The translations under genes were made by a program, and so were the position numbers. A stretch of 14,421 nt of DNA from Campylobacterota bacterium (GTDB taxonomy: Bacteria; Campylobacterota; Campylobacteria; Campylobacterales; Sulfurovaceae). This document shows positions 7,098 to 13,820 of the stretch, piece by piece (within the stretch, counting starts at the first letter, position 1; every line of letters starts with the position of its first letter). The DNA lies in contig JAUVCL010000039.1 of assembly GCA_030595845.1 (NCBI GenBank), positions 1 to 14,421 on the forward strand, written 5' to 3'. Under the pieces are notes generated by a model. That model was not told the DNA's origin. It did not search any database and saw only the letters and a program-made list of their open reading frames with translations.

Positions 7098-8942
7098 CTA
7101 AAAACTATATTTGATCTTTACATAAACAGAACGGCCTTCGGAGGCATAAGCTGCTACAGACTGGTAATCTTTGTCGAAGATATTTCTGGCATTGATACTT
7201 AGGTCGGTATCTTGCATGATCTTGATATTGAAGTTTAGATTCCATAGGGTGTAGTTTCCTGTACTCGTTGGTACCGACTGGTAAGTGACACTATCAAAGA
7301 ATGCATCATCTCTGTCTCCTATGTATTGTGCATCTAGACCAAAATGCATATCCGTTGATGTGTAGTAGTCTAATGAAGCATTAAGTGTGTCTTTTGCACG
7401 TCTTATGTGATTTGTACCATCTTCTCTTTCTATGTTAAATAGATGTGTATAGTTTACAGAAAAGAGTAGTCCATCAAGTGGGAGTGGATAATTGGATTCT
7501 ACTTCAATACCGGAAAATTTTTCTTCTCCCTGTGTGTTTGTATAAGAGAAAGTAGCATTATTAAATACGATTTCGTCTTCTACGGTATTGTTAAAGTAGG
7601 TAAGAGAGAGTAACTCTTTGTATTTGGCTGTGATATCAAACCCTTTTGTATAGCTAGGTTTCAACGTGCTTCCAAAGGATGCATTTGCAAATTCGAAGAT
7701 ACTTGGTACATCATAAGAAGTATAATAGTTTGCAGAGGTTTTAAATCCTTCAAGGAAATCATGCTTATGTGAAAGACCTATCTTATAGGTTGTTTTGTTC
7801 TCAAATGTATTGAAGTCATCATATCTTAGGTTTGTTTCTAACAATGTTTTTTCATTGATGTTATATAGGTTTGAGATAAAAACAGATTTGTTGGTATAGT
7901 CTACCGTTGCAACACTGTCGAAAAAGGCAGAGTGGAACTGGCTGTCTCCCTCTATACTTTTATAGTCAAATCCTAAAATGGTTTTACCTTGACTGTAGCC
8001 AAAGGCATTGATCAGTGAAAACTCTTCAATGTCACTTTTAAAAGTACTAATCGTATTGAATGGAGCGGTGTTTTCACTCTCATATTTACCTTTACTAAGG
8101 TTCACTGTAGCACTATAGTTATCTCGTTTATATAGATAAGAGAGTGCAGCATTACTTTGCCCTGTTTCAATATGACTGATGTCATCATCTGCAAAGCCCA
8201 AATCATACTCAGTATCACTTTTGATATGATTTAGGTTAAATTTAATTTGATTATTTTCATTAAATACATAGCCTAGTTTGGCATTGATATTTTTATTTGT
8301 ATGTGCATCATCCTCTGCATCACGTGGTGCTAATGATGAAAAACCATCTGTGTCAAGAGTTGAAGCAAGCACTTGTGCAGTAAACTTCTCATCTTTATAG
8401 GAAAGTTCTGCTTGGGCACCTTTGGTATTGTATGAACCATAACTAAGGCCTACAGACCCATGTACATCTGCATTTGCTTCTTTTGTAATGATGTTAATCA
8501 CACCTGCTGAAGCATTGGTTCCCCATATAGAACTGGAACCACCTTTGATGATCTCTATCTGTGCGATATTAGATGTTGTGATGTTATCAAGAAAGGCTGT
8601 GTTGTTCACTGTGCTTGGATCATTTAGACGCATACCATCTAAAAGTACAAGTACTTTGTTAGATCTGGAACCTCTCATAAATAGAGAAGTATTTTGTCCC
8701 AATCCTCCAGCGCGTGAAATTGAAATACCTGATACATTACTTATCGCTTGTGCAACGGTTTGGTATCCTCTCTCTTCTATGTCTTTTTCAGTGATAACAA
8801 CAACATTGGCTGTGGTTTGTTCTATAGAAGTTGGTAGTTTATTGCTTGAAGTGATCGTGATATCTTCAAGTGTTTCGTTCGCAAAAGCATTTGTTGTAAG
8901 TAAGAGTGTTGTGATGAGTGAAAGTTTAATTGTGTTGTTCAT
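7098..8942 (-). CDS. TonB-dependent outer-membrane receptor, BtuB-like
   Basis: A 614-residue energised outer-membrane importer. It has a signal peptide (1-21, ending AFA), a TonB box (about 26-33, EDITITSS) and a plug domain (about 40-155) with the usual VVVITEKDIEERG, LFMRGSRSNKVLVLLDGMRLND, QIEIIKGGSSSIWGTNASAGVINIITK. A 22-strand-type barrel ends in Phe (VYVKIKYSF). The length equals that of E. coli BtuB precursor, and the plug motifs are closest to the BtuB/CirA group. Upstream I see no B12-box or other cobalamin-riboswitch element, so the ligand (cobalamin, a siderophore or another metal chelate) stays open. A ribosome site AGGAAA (8952-8957 on the plus strand) lies 9 nt from the start. 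Confidence 0.9.
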   Translation of the reverse strand: MNNTIKLSLITTLLLTTNAFANETLEDITITSSNKLPTSIEQTTANVVVITEKDIEERGYQTVAQAISNVSGISISRAGGLGQNTSLFMRGSRSNKVLVLLDGMRLNDPSTVNNTAFLDNITTSNIAQIEIIKGGSSSIWGTNASAGVINIITKEANADVHGSVGLSYGSYNTKGAQAELSYKDEKFTAQVLASTLDTDGFSSLAPRDAEDDAHTNKNINAKLGYVFNENNQIKFNLNHIKSDTEYDLGFADDDISHIETGQSNAALSYLYKRDNYSATVNLSKGKYESENTAPFNTISTFKSDIEEFSLINAFGYSQGKTILGFDYKSIEGDSQFHSAFFDSVATVDYTNKSVFISNLYNINEKTLLETNLRYDDFNTFENKTTYKIGLSHKHDFLEGFKTSANYYTSYDVPSIFEFANASFGSTLKPSYTKGFDITAKYKELLSLTYFNNTVEDEIVFNNATFSYTNTQGEEKFSGIEVESNYPLPLDGLLFSVNYTHLFNIEREDGTNHIRRAKDTLNASLDYYTSTDMHFGLDAQYIGDRDDAFFDSVTYQSVPTSTGNYTLWNLNFNIKIMQDTDLSINARNIFDKDYQSVAAYASEGRSVYVKIKYSF

Positions 8943-8969
8943 AATAATATGTTTCCTGTAAGTATACTT

Positions 8970-9078
8970 GTAGGGTGCGTGATTCCTGTAGGTAATGCCC
9001 TTGGGGTACTAACGCACCACAGATGTAATGTGTAAAATAAATTTGATATATAAAGGTGCGTTGGCAAACGCACCCTAC
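8970..9078. repeat. Second GTAG family, inverted pair 1
   Basis: The right member 9055-9078 (-) is the canonical 24-bp form: GTAG, stem GGTGCGTT/AACGCACC, 4-nt loop. The left member starts at 8970 (GTAG then GGTGCGT) but its matching AACGCACC ends only at 9018, so the loop is expanded to about 30 nt. GTAG heads point outward. The pair lies between the TonB receptor start and the small ORF at 9082. Confidence 0.8.
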
Positions 9079-9081
9079 GAA

Positions 9082-9249
9082 TTAAATGATTTTTGTAGGA
9101 GGGGAAGTTTTACGTTCTTGGAGTTTAAAGGCAAGTTTATGGTACTGGTAATTGCTGTCTAGTCTACTCAACTTGTGTAGAGTTGAATACATCGCTATGA
9201 CTGCTAGTGAGAAGTACTGCTTGTTATGACCACGTAGATATTTTTTCAT
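9082..9249 (-). CDS. Small ORF, 55 residues, unrecognised
   Basis: An ATG-to-TAA frame encoding a basic 55-residue protein that begins MKKYLRGHNKQYFSLAVIAM and continues with YSTLHKLSRLDSNYQYHKL. An AGAGAGGG purine run lies about 12 nt before the ATG, a rather long spacing. A weak AT-rich promoter may lie at about 9290-9310. The stop sits just inside the second-family inverted pair. It is co-oriented with the TonB receptor, and the amino-acid composition is coding-like (no low-complexity runs). A short hydrophobic patch (FSLAVIAMY) is too short for a secure membrane span. I do not recognise the family; it may be a conserved small protein or chance. Confidence 0.45.
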   Translation of the reverse strand: MKKYLRGHNKQYFSLAVIAMYSTLHKLSRLDSNYQYHKLAFKLQERKTSPPTKII

Positions 9250-9292
9250 GTGCGAATTTTACCCTCTCTAGCTTGTATTAAACTAAAAAAAG

Positions 9293-9298
9293 TATAAT
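9293..9298 (+). promoter_or_regulatory. Probable ancestral dapD -10 box
   Basis: TATAAT, with TTGTAT at 9273-9278 as a poorly spaced -35 (14 bp). A start near 9304 would place the whole 270-bp inverted-repeat element in the dapD leader. Confidence 0.4.
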
Positions 9299-9307
9299 CT
9301 CCCTAAT

Positions 9308-9577
9308 TATTACCGCGCCAACTAAACATATCAACTTTTAAAAGAACGAGAGGAGGTAAAATGTGAGTGAAAAAGGCTGTAGGACTAACTCGTTAATTCA
9401 AAGCTTTTTTTGCTTGCAGATTGCCTTCTCTCGTTCTTCCCGAAGGGTGCAGTGCTTTCGCCCATACTCTGCGTTAGATTTTTTCGAATTCGCTAAGGCG
9501 AGTCCTTCAGAAATCTGCCTTGATTATGAACGAAATCACTGCATTAAAAATTGATATGTTTAGTTGGCGCGGTAATA
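9308..9577. mobile_element. 270-bp MITE-like element with perfect 27-bp terminal inverted repeats
   Basis: Positions 9308-9334 and 9551-9577 are exact reverse complements over 27 bp (core ACCGCGCCAACTAAACAT). Inside are further inverted matches: AAGAACGAGAG (9342-9352) with CTCTCGTTCTT (9428-9438), and GCAGTGCTTTCG (from about 9450) with CGAAATCACTGC (ending about 9543, one mismatch). The interior is richer in G+C than its flanks. Both ends finish in TA, as an IS630/mariner-type TA duplication would leave, but no longer target duplication is seen. No transposase is complete in it. A non-autonomous transposon or a shrunken IS is the best reading; a large structured leader is the alternative. 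Confidence 0.75.
9363..9554 (+). CDS. 63-codon frame inside the MITE-like element, doubtful
   Basis: A GTG at 9363 opens a frame that ends at a TGA within the right terminal repeat. A strong GAGGAGG (9350-9356) precedes it. The same ribosome site is also well placed for the overlapping ATG at 9361, which is followed at once by TGA. The peptide (rich in Cys, Phe, Arg, Ser) is not recognised. It may be a remnant of the transposase that once filled the element, or a chance frame. Confidence 0.2.
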   Translation: MSEKGCRTNSLIQSFFCLQIAFSRSSRRVQCFRPYSALDFFEFAKASPSEICLDYERNHCIKN

Positions 9578-9596
9578 TACTTAGGAGCAAATCATT

Positions 9597-10790
9597 ATGG
9601 CAATAGAGACTATTTCATCAACAGACGCATTTAAAGCATTGGTAACAGAAGTTACTTCACAAGCGGGTTACAAAGAGCCTATGGCATTTGGTATAGCAAG
9701 AGTGGACAGAGGTCAGAAAAATACAGAGAAGATACTTCAGGCAAATTTTGGGCTGATCAACTGGAAAGAGAACTTTGGATCTGCTGCTGTGTTCATCAAA
9801 GCGCTGCAGGAAGCAAAATGTGATGTTGACTTTTCAGGTTCTGAATTTGTAGCAACGATCAATGATAACTTTGTAGAAAATGCGATGGCAGCATTTGCAC
9901 CATACCTTGCTGAAGCGACAGGTGAGGCACACAAAAATGTACAAGTGATCAAAACACTTGCAACCATGGAAGACATTGGAAAAAACTTCAGAATCGTATT
10001 TATGTTTGAAGATGCAAATGCCCAGTCTGTAGAAGCAGTGTATTTGAAACTGTATGCACTTTCTCAAGCAAAAGCGGAACTTAGAAAAGTAAACTTGAAC
10101 GGTGCATTTGGAATTTTATCAAATGTTGCATGGGTTGGTAATACACCATTTGAGCTTGATTACCTGAGAGAAAATGAAATTGAAATGAAACTTAACGGTA
10201 GATACCCTACAGTAGATTCTGTAGATAAATTCCCAAGATTCTTACAGCACATCATCCCTGCGGACAATACAAGAATCCTTGAAGCTTCTAAAGTAAGAAT
10301 GGGAGCACAACTTGCTGCTGGAACCACAGTCATGCCAGGTGCATCATACATCAACTTTAATGCTGGAACACTTGGACCTGTAATGGTTGAAGGGCGTATC
10401 TCTTCTTCTGCTATCGTAGGTGCTGGTTCTGATGTGGGTGGTGGTGCAAGTATTTTGGGTGTGCTTTCTGGAACCGACGGAAACCCTATTAGCATTGGTA
10501 AAAATACATTGCTTGGTGCAAACTCGACTTGTGGTATCCCTCTTGGAGATGCGTGTATCATTGATGGTGGGTTGGCTATCTTTGCCGGTACTAAAGTAAA
10601 AGTAAATCCAGATGAACTAGCAAAAATAGTTACTGCAAATCCATCAGCAACATTAGACTCTAAAACAACATTTAGAGCAGATGAATTCCAAGGATTAAAT
10701 GGTCTTCACTTTAGACAAGACTCAACAACGGGTGAGATCATTGTACGTAGAAGTACTAGAGAAGTAACGTTGAATGCGGATTTACATTAA
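9597..10790 (+). CDS. dapD: 2,3,4,5-tetrahydropyridine-2,6-dicarboxylate N-succinyltransferase
   Basis: A 397-residue cytoplasmic enzyme that succinylates tetrahydrodipicolinate in the succinylase branch of lysine and diaminopimelate synthesis. It is the long form found in Campylobacterota and Actinobacteria, not the 274-residue enterobacterial form. An N-terminal alpha/beta part (1-220) leads to a left-handed beta-helix of hexapeptide repeats (about 235-335): RMGAQLAAGTTVMPG, MVEGRISSSAIVGAG (E265, the expected catalytic acid), SDVGGGASILGVLSGTDG and LLGANSTCGIPLGDACIIDGG. The ribosome site AGGAG (9583-9587) is 9 nt from the ATG. It is the first gene of a plus-strand run. The leader region is occupied by the MITE-like element, whose right end (TTGATA 9551-9556, TAATAT 9573-9578) could also act as a promoter. 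Confidence 0.95.
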   Translation: MAIETISSTDAFKALVTEVTSQAGYKEPMAFGIARVDRGQKNTEKILQANFGLINWKENFGSAAVFIKALQEAKCDVDFSGSEFVATINDNFVENAMAAFAPYLAEATGEAHKNVQVIKTLATMEDIGKNFRIVFMFEDANAQSVEAVYLKLYALSQAKAELRKVNLNGAFGILSNVAWVGNTPFELDYLRENEIEMKLNGRYPTVDSVDKFPRFLQHIIPADNTRILEASKVRMGAQLAAGTTVMPGASYINFNAGTLGPVMVEGRISSSAIVGAGSDVGGGASILGVLSGTDGNPISIGKNTLLGANSTCGIPLGDACIIDGGLAIFAGTKVKVNPDELAKIVTANPSATLDSKTTFRADEFQGLNGLHFRQDSTTGEIIVRRSTREVTLNADLH

Positions 10791-10828
10791 CATCCTAATT
10801 TGAATGTATAATTTGTGCTTGGGTTTCC

Positions 10829-11051
10829 GGGCGGAGATAGGAGTCAGAGGGAGGAGATAGGACTCCTCCCCTACAGATTGGATGTTTGTGTCGTAGGGGA
10901 GCACCCCTGTGTGCTCCCGTGGTTTCATAGAGATATTTAAAATCCATAATGAATATTGGATTGCGAGCGGATATATGAACCCAAGGGCAGACATAGGAGT
11001 CTGCCCCTACGGAATTTTAATGTATGTAGGGGAGGACCCCTGTGTCCTCCC
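10829..11051. repeat. REP block 5 (four GTAG hairpins and a half copy)
   Basis: Half copy at about 10829-10845. Full copies: 10849-10874 (-, GGGAGGAG against CTCCTCCC), 10893-10918 (+, GGGAGCAC), 10985-11010 (-, GGGCAGAC) and 11026-11051 (+, GGGAGGAC). Pair 10893-11010 is 118 bp. The order and linker are the reverse complement of blocks 3 and 4. It fills the 282-bp gap between dapD and the S4 gene. Confidence 0.9.
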
Positions 11052-11072
11052 TATGAACCTAAAGGATGGAAA

Positions 11073-11318
11073 ATGAGAGTAGATAAATGGTTGTCGGCTG
11101 TGAATGTGGTTAAGCGTCGTACGATTGCTACGGATATGCTTAAGTCTGGTGTGGTGTTTATTAATGATATGAAGGCAAAAGCTTCAAAAGATGTAAAAAT
11201 CGGTGATAAAATAACAATTGAATATCTTAAGGGTGCAAGGCATTATGAAGTGTTGCAGATCCCCACAACGAAGACCATCCCAAAAAGTCAAAAAGAAGAG
11301 TATGTTAAAGAATTGTAG
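11073..11318 (+). CDS. S4-domain RNA-binding protein (Hsp15/RqcP-like)
   Basis: 81 residues from the ATG at 11073, preceded by AAGGA (about 11062-11066). Almost the whole protein is an S4 RNA-binding fold: MRVDKWLSAVNVVKRRTIAT, DMLKSGVVFINDMKAKASKDVKIGDKITI, then a short basic tail. Proteins of this size and pattern (Hsp15, RqcP) bind the large ribosomal subunit or its stalled complexes; which of these applies here cannot be decided. The frame is open further upstream to 10956, but that stretch is translated REP repeat and is rejected. The TAG stop (11316-11318) is part of the GTAG head of a second-family repeat, as in the transpeptidase gene. Confidence 0.85.
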   Translation: MRVDKWLSAVNVVKRRTIATDMLKSGVVFINDMKAKASKDVKIGDKITIEYLKGARHYEVLQIPTTKTIPKSQKEEYVKEL

Positions 11319-11413
11319 GGTGCGTTTGCCAACGCACCATGTAGTACACTTGGATTAAAATAAAATCTTCGCCGAAAGGCTTAATGATAGGTGCGTTAGC
11401 AAACGCACCCTAC
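11315..11413. repeat. Second GTAG family, inverted pair 2
   Basis: Copies 11315-11338 (+, loop TGCC) and 11390-11413 (-, loop AGCA in plus-strand reading) share the perfect 8-bp stem GGTGCGTT/AACGCACC. GTAG heads point outward. The pair fills the S4-trpD gap; the left GTAG supplies the S4 stop, and the right end sits 1 nt before the GGAG ribosome site of trpD. A small extra stem (GCCGAAAGGC, 11371-11380) lies between them. Confidence 0.92.
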
Positions 11414-11423
11414 GGAGAATTAT

Positions 11424-12398
11424 ATGAGTATTAAAACAGAATTTGAGAAATTGTTCAATAACGAAATGCCAACAGAAGAAGCACGTCAATTTCTTATATA
11501 CCTATATGAAAAAGGTGAAACCTCTGAAGATATTGCTGCTGTTGCTTTGGTGATGCGTGAACACTCCATTAAACTTGATCTTCCTGATGATCTGAAAGAA
11601 AAAGCCATAGACATTGTAGGTACAGGCGGAGATAAAAGCGGAAGTTTTAATATCTCTACGACGGTTTCACTTCTTTTGGCTTCTATGGGATGTGTGATTG
11701 CAAAACATGGAAATAGAAGTATTACATCGAACTCTGGTTCTACGGATGTATTGGAAGCACTGGGTATAAACCTTGACCTTAGTATAGAAAATAAGATCAA
11801 AATGCTTGTAGAGACGGGTTTTTGTTTTTTTCCTGCTACGGACCATCATCCTGCAATGAAACACATTATGCCTATACGTAAATCAATTGATCATCGTACC
11901 ATTTTCAATATACTGGGACCATTGACTAATCCGGCAGGCGCGCAGAAATATCTTTTAGGTGTGTTTGACCCGAGCTTCATTCGACGTATGGCTGATGCCT
12001 TAGTAGAATTGGGTGTTAAAAGAGCGTATGTTGTAAGCTCTTATGATGGCATGGATGAGATAGGCCTTGCTGGTAAAAGTGCTTTTGCTTTTGTAGAAAA
12101 TGGCTCTGTGACTGAGGGAGAGATAGATCCTGAAGCTTATGGATTTACCTTGGCACCTAAAGAGGCTATACAAGGTGGAAATGCAGCATTTAATGCACAG
12201 ATCAGCAGAGATATATTGTCAGGAAAAGAGCAGGGTGCTAAAAAAGACATTGTTGTACTGAATGCAGCATTTGCACTGTTTGCAAATGGTGGTGTTAAAG
12301 ATATAGAAGAAGCGATAGAGAAAGTGAAAGTACAATTGGAAAGTGGAAAATCAGCGAAGCATTTGCAATTTATAGCTAAAGTGTCAAACAGTTTTTAA
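11424..12398 (+). CDS. trpD: Anthranilate phosphoribosyltransferase
   Basis: A 324-residue cytoplasmic enzyme that transfers phosphoribose from PRPP to anthranilate, the second step of tryptophan synthesis. Diagnostic segments are complete: the PRPP loop GTGGDKSGSFNIST (66-79), AKHGNRSITSNSGSTDVLEALG (from 93) and the anthranilate-site region HPAMKHIMPIRKSIDHRTIFNILGPLTNPA, then SYDGMDEI. The length is slightly below the usual 330-350. The GGAG ribosome site follows directly on the CTAC end of a repeat. No other trp genes are near, so the pathway is scattered, as is common in this group. Between it and tsaE (12399-12593) there is only REP sequence. Confidence 0.95.
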   Translation: MSIKTEFEKLFNNEMPTEEARQFLIYLYEKGETSEDIAAVALVMREHSIKLDLPDDLKEKAIDIVGTGGDKSGSFNISTTVSLLLASMGCVIAKHGNRSITSNSGSTDVLEALGINLDLSIENKIKMLVETGFCFFPATDHHPAMKHIMPIRKSIDHRTIFNILGPLTNPAGAQKYLLGVFDPSFIRRMADALVELGVKRAYVVSSYDGMDEIGLAGKSAFAFVENGSVTEGEIDPEAYGFTLAPKEAIQGGNAAFNAQISRDILSGKEQGAKKDIVVLNAAFALFANGGVKDIEEAIEKVKVQLESGKSAKHLQFIAKVSNSF

Positions 12399-12435
12399 TT
12401 TGTCGCGGGGGGACATCATACCTATTTGAATTTCC

Positions 12436-12583
12436 GGGAGGACATGGGAGTCCTCCCCTACAGGTGTGGTTGTGATATTATATTGTAGGGGAGCACCCCT
12501 GTGTGCTCCCAAGGTTTCATAAAAATATTTTGAATCCATAATTAACGTTGGATTTCAGGGAGGACATAGGAGTCCTCCCCTAC
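12436..12583. repeat. REP block 6 (three GTAG hairpins)
   Basis: Full copies: 12436-12461 (-, GGGAGGAC), 12485-12510 (+, GGGAGCAC) and 12558-12583 (-, GGGAGGAC). Pair 12485-12583 is 99 bp, the short form of the linker. Order and orientation are the reverse complement of blocks 3 and 4. The last CTAC ends 1 nt before GAGGA, the tsaE ribosome site. Confidence 0.9.
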
Positions 12584-12593
12584 GAGGAAAAAA

Positions 12594-13019
12594 ATGAGTA
12601 AAGAAATACAAGCATCATTATCACAATTAGATAAAATAGTTACCTATTTAAATGAAACATTACCTTCAAACGCCATAGTATTTCTACGCGGTGATCTGGC
12701 AGCAGGAAAAACAACTTTGACACAAGCTATTGCAAAAGCTAAAGGAATTGAAGGGGAGGTCACTTCTCCCACGTTTTCTCTTCAACAATGTTATGCTGCG
12801 AAAGATGGTACGAGCTTATACCATTATGATCTGTACCGTTTGGATCATGATGAGTTTATGCAGATGGGTCTTTTTGAAGAGTTTGAAAAAGAGGGCTGGC
12901 ATATGGTTGAGTGGGGATCTGATGCGCTTAAAGCATTTTTAGAAGGTGTAGGTTATAATGTTGTCACGATTGACATAGAACCTAATGAAAATAGTAGAAC
13001 ATACAGGATATCAACATAA
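12594..13019 (+). CDS. tsaE: tRNA threonylcarbamoyladenosine synthesis ATPase TsaE
   Basis: A 141-residue P-loop protein that works with TsaB and TsaD to make the t6A modification of ANN-decoding tRNAs. Motifs: Walker A RGDLAAGKTT (32-41, with Ala where most members have Gly in GDLGAGKT), TSPTFSL (57-63), YHYDLYRL (76-83) and MVEWGS (104-109). Length is normal. GAGGA just before the ATG is a good ribosome site. The TAA stop overlaps the lptB ATG by 1 nt (TAATG), so the two are translated together. Confidence 0.94.
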   Translation: MSKEIQASLSQLDKIVTYLNETLPSNAIVFLRGDLAAGKTTLTQAIAKAKGIEGEVTSPTFSLQQCYAAKDGTSLYHYDLYRLDHDEFMQMGLFEEFEKEGWHMVEWGSDALKAFLEGVGYNVVTIDIEPNENSRTYRIST

Positions 13020-13741
13020 TGCATACACTTGAAGCAAAAAACCTTGCAAAAACCATTAAAAAAACTAAGATCGTACACGATATTTCTCTTAAAGTAGAAA
13101 GTAAAGAGATCGTAGGACTGCTTGGCCCCAACGGTGCAGGGAAAACAACTTCTTTCTATATGGTCTGTGGATTAACAGATGCTACAGAGGGGAAGGTTTT
13201 TTTAGATGGTGAAGATATCACAAAACTGCCTTTGAGTTCCCGTGCACAGATGGGGATAGGGTATTTGCCTCAAGAATCCAGCATCTTTAAAGACTTAACG
13301 GTGGAAGAGAACTTGCTTATCGCTGCGGAAGCACTCAATCTTAAAAAAGAGGTTGTGGGTCCACGTATAGAAAAACTGCTTGAAATTTTCAACATCGAAC
13401 CTATACGTTCACGTTTGGGAATACGTCTGAGTGGTGGTGAACGAAGAAGAGTAGAGATAGCAAGAGCATTGGTCGGTGAACCAAAGTTTTTACTTCTGGA
13501 TGAACCTTTTGCCGGGGTTGATCCTATAGCTGTTTTGGACATACAAAATATTATTAAACAACTGGTTGATCTTGATATGGGTATATTGATTACAGACCAT
13601 AACGTACGTGAGACATTGGGGATCTGTGATAGGGCTTATGTTATGAGATCTGGTGAAATGCTTGCTACTGGTACCAGTGATGAGATCACAAATGATAAGA
13701 ATGTACGTAAACATTATTTGGGTGAACACTTCACATTTTGA
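13019..13741 (+). CDS. lptB: Lipopolysaccharide export ABC ATPase LptB
   Basis: A 240-residue cytoplasmic ATPase that powers LptFG extraction of LPS from the inner membrane. Motifs in order: Walker A GPNGAGKTT (36-44, Lys42), Q-loop (Gln85 in YLPQESSIF), signature LSGGERRR (137-144), Walker B FLLLDEP with Glu162, D-loop FAGVDP, and switch His194 in ITDHNVRE. The VRETL and HYLGEHF-type tail is characteristic of LptB rather than other ABC ATPases. It is coupled to tsaE. In many relatives rpoN follows; here a repeat pair and a TIGR02757 gene follow. Confidence 0.95.
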   Translation: MHTLEAKNLAKTIKKTKIVHDISLKVESKEIVGLLGPNGAGKTTSFYMVCGLTDATEGKVFLDGEDITKLPLSSRAQMGIGYLPQESSIFKDLTVEENLLIAAEALNLKKEVVGPRIEKLLEIFNIEPIRSRLGIRLSGGERRRVEIARALVGEPKFLLLDEPFAGVDPIAVLDIQNIIKQLVDLDMGILITDHNVRETLGICDRAYVMRSGEMLATGTSDEITNDKNVRKHYLGEHFTF

Positions 13742-13742
13742 C

Positions 13743-13811
13743 GTAGGGTGCGTTTGCTAACGCACCGTTTAACAGATCTTATTATGTGGTGCGTTGGCAA
13801 ACGCACCCTAC
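13743..13811. repeat. Second GTAG family, inverted pair 3
   Basis: Copies 13743-13766 (+) and 13788-13811 (-) carry the 8-bp stem GGTGCGTT/AACGCACC, GTAG outward, only 21 bp apart. The pair begins 1 nt after the lptB stop and ends 9 nt before the next ATG. The two members could also pair with each other into one long hairpin. Confidence 0.92.
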
Positions 13812-13820
13812 GGGACATTA

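Noticed and set aside
8488..8961. 157-residue plus-strand ORF opposite the TonB receptor
   Set aside because: It is antisense to the conserved plug domain and signal peptide, with no recognisable features of its own.
8943..9090. Cobalamin riboswitch before the BtuB-like gene
   Set aside because: No B12-box-like sequence or suitable multi-stem layout is seen; the stretch is taken up by the second repeat family.
10956..11072. Upstream extension of the S4-domain gene
   Set aside because: It translates REP block 5; the S4 fold begins at the ATG at 11073, which has its own ribosome site.
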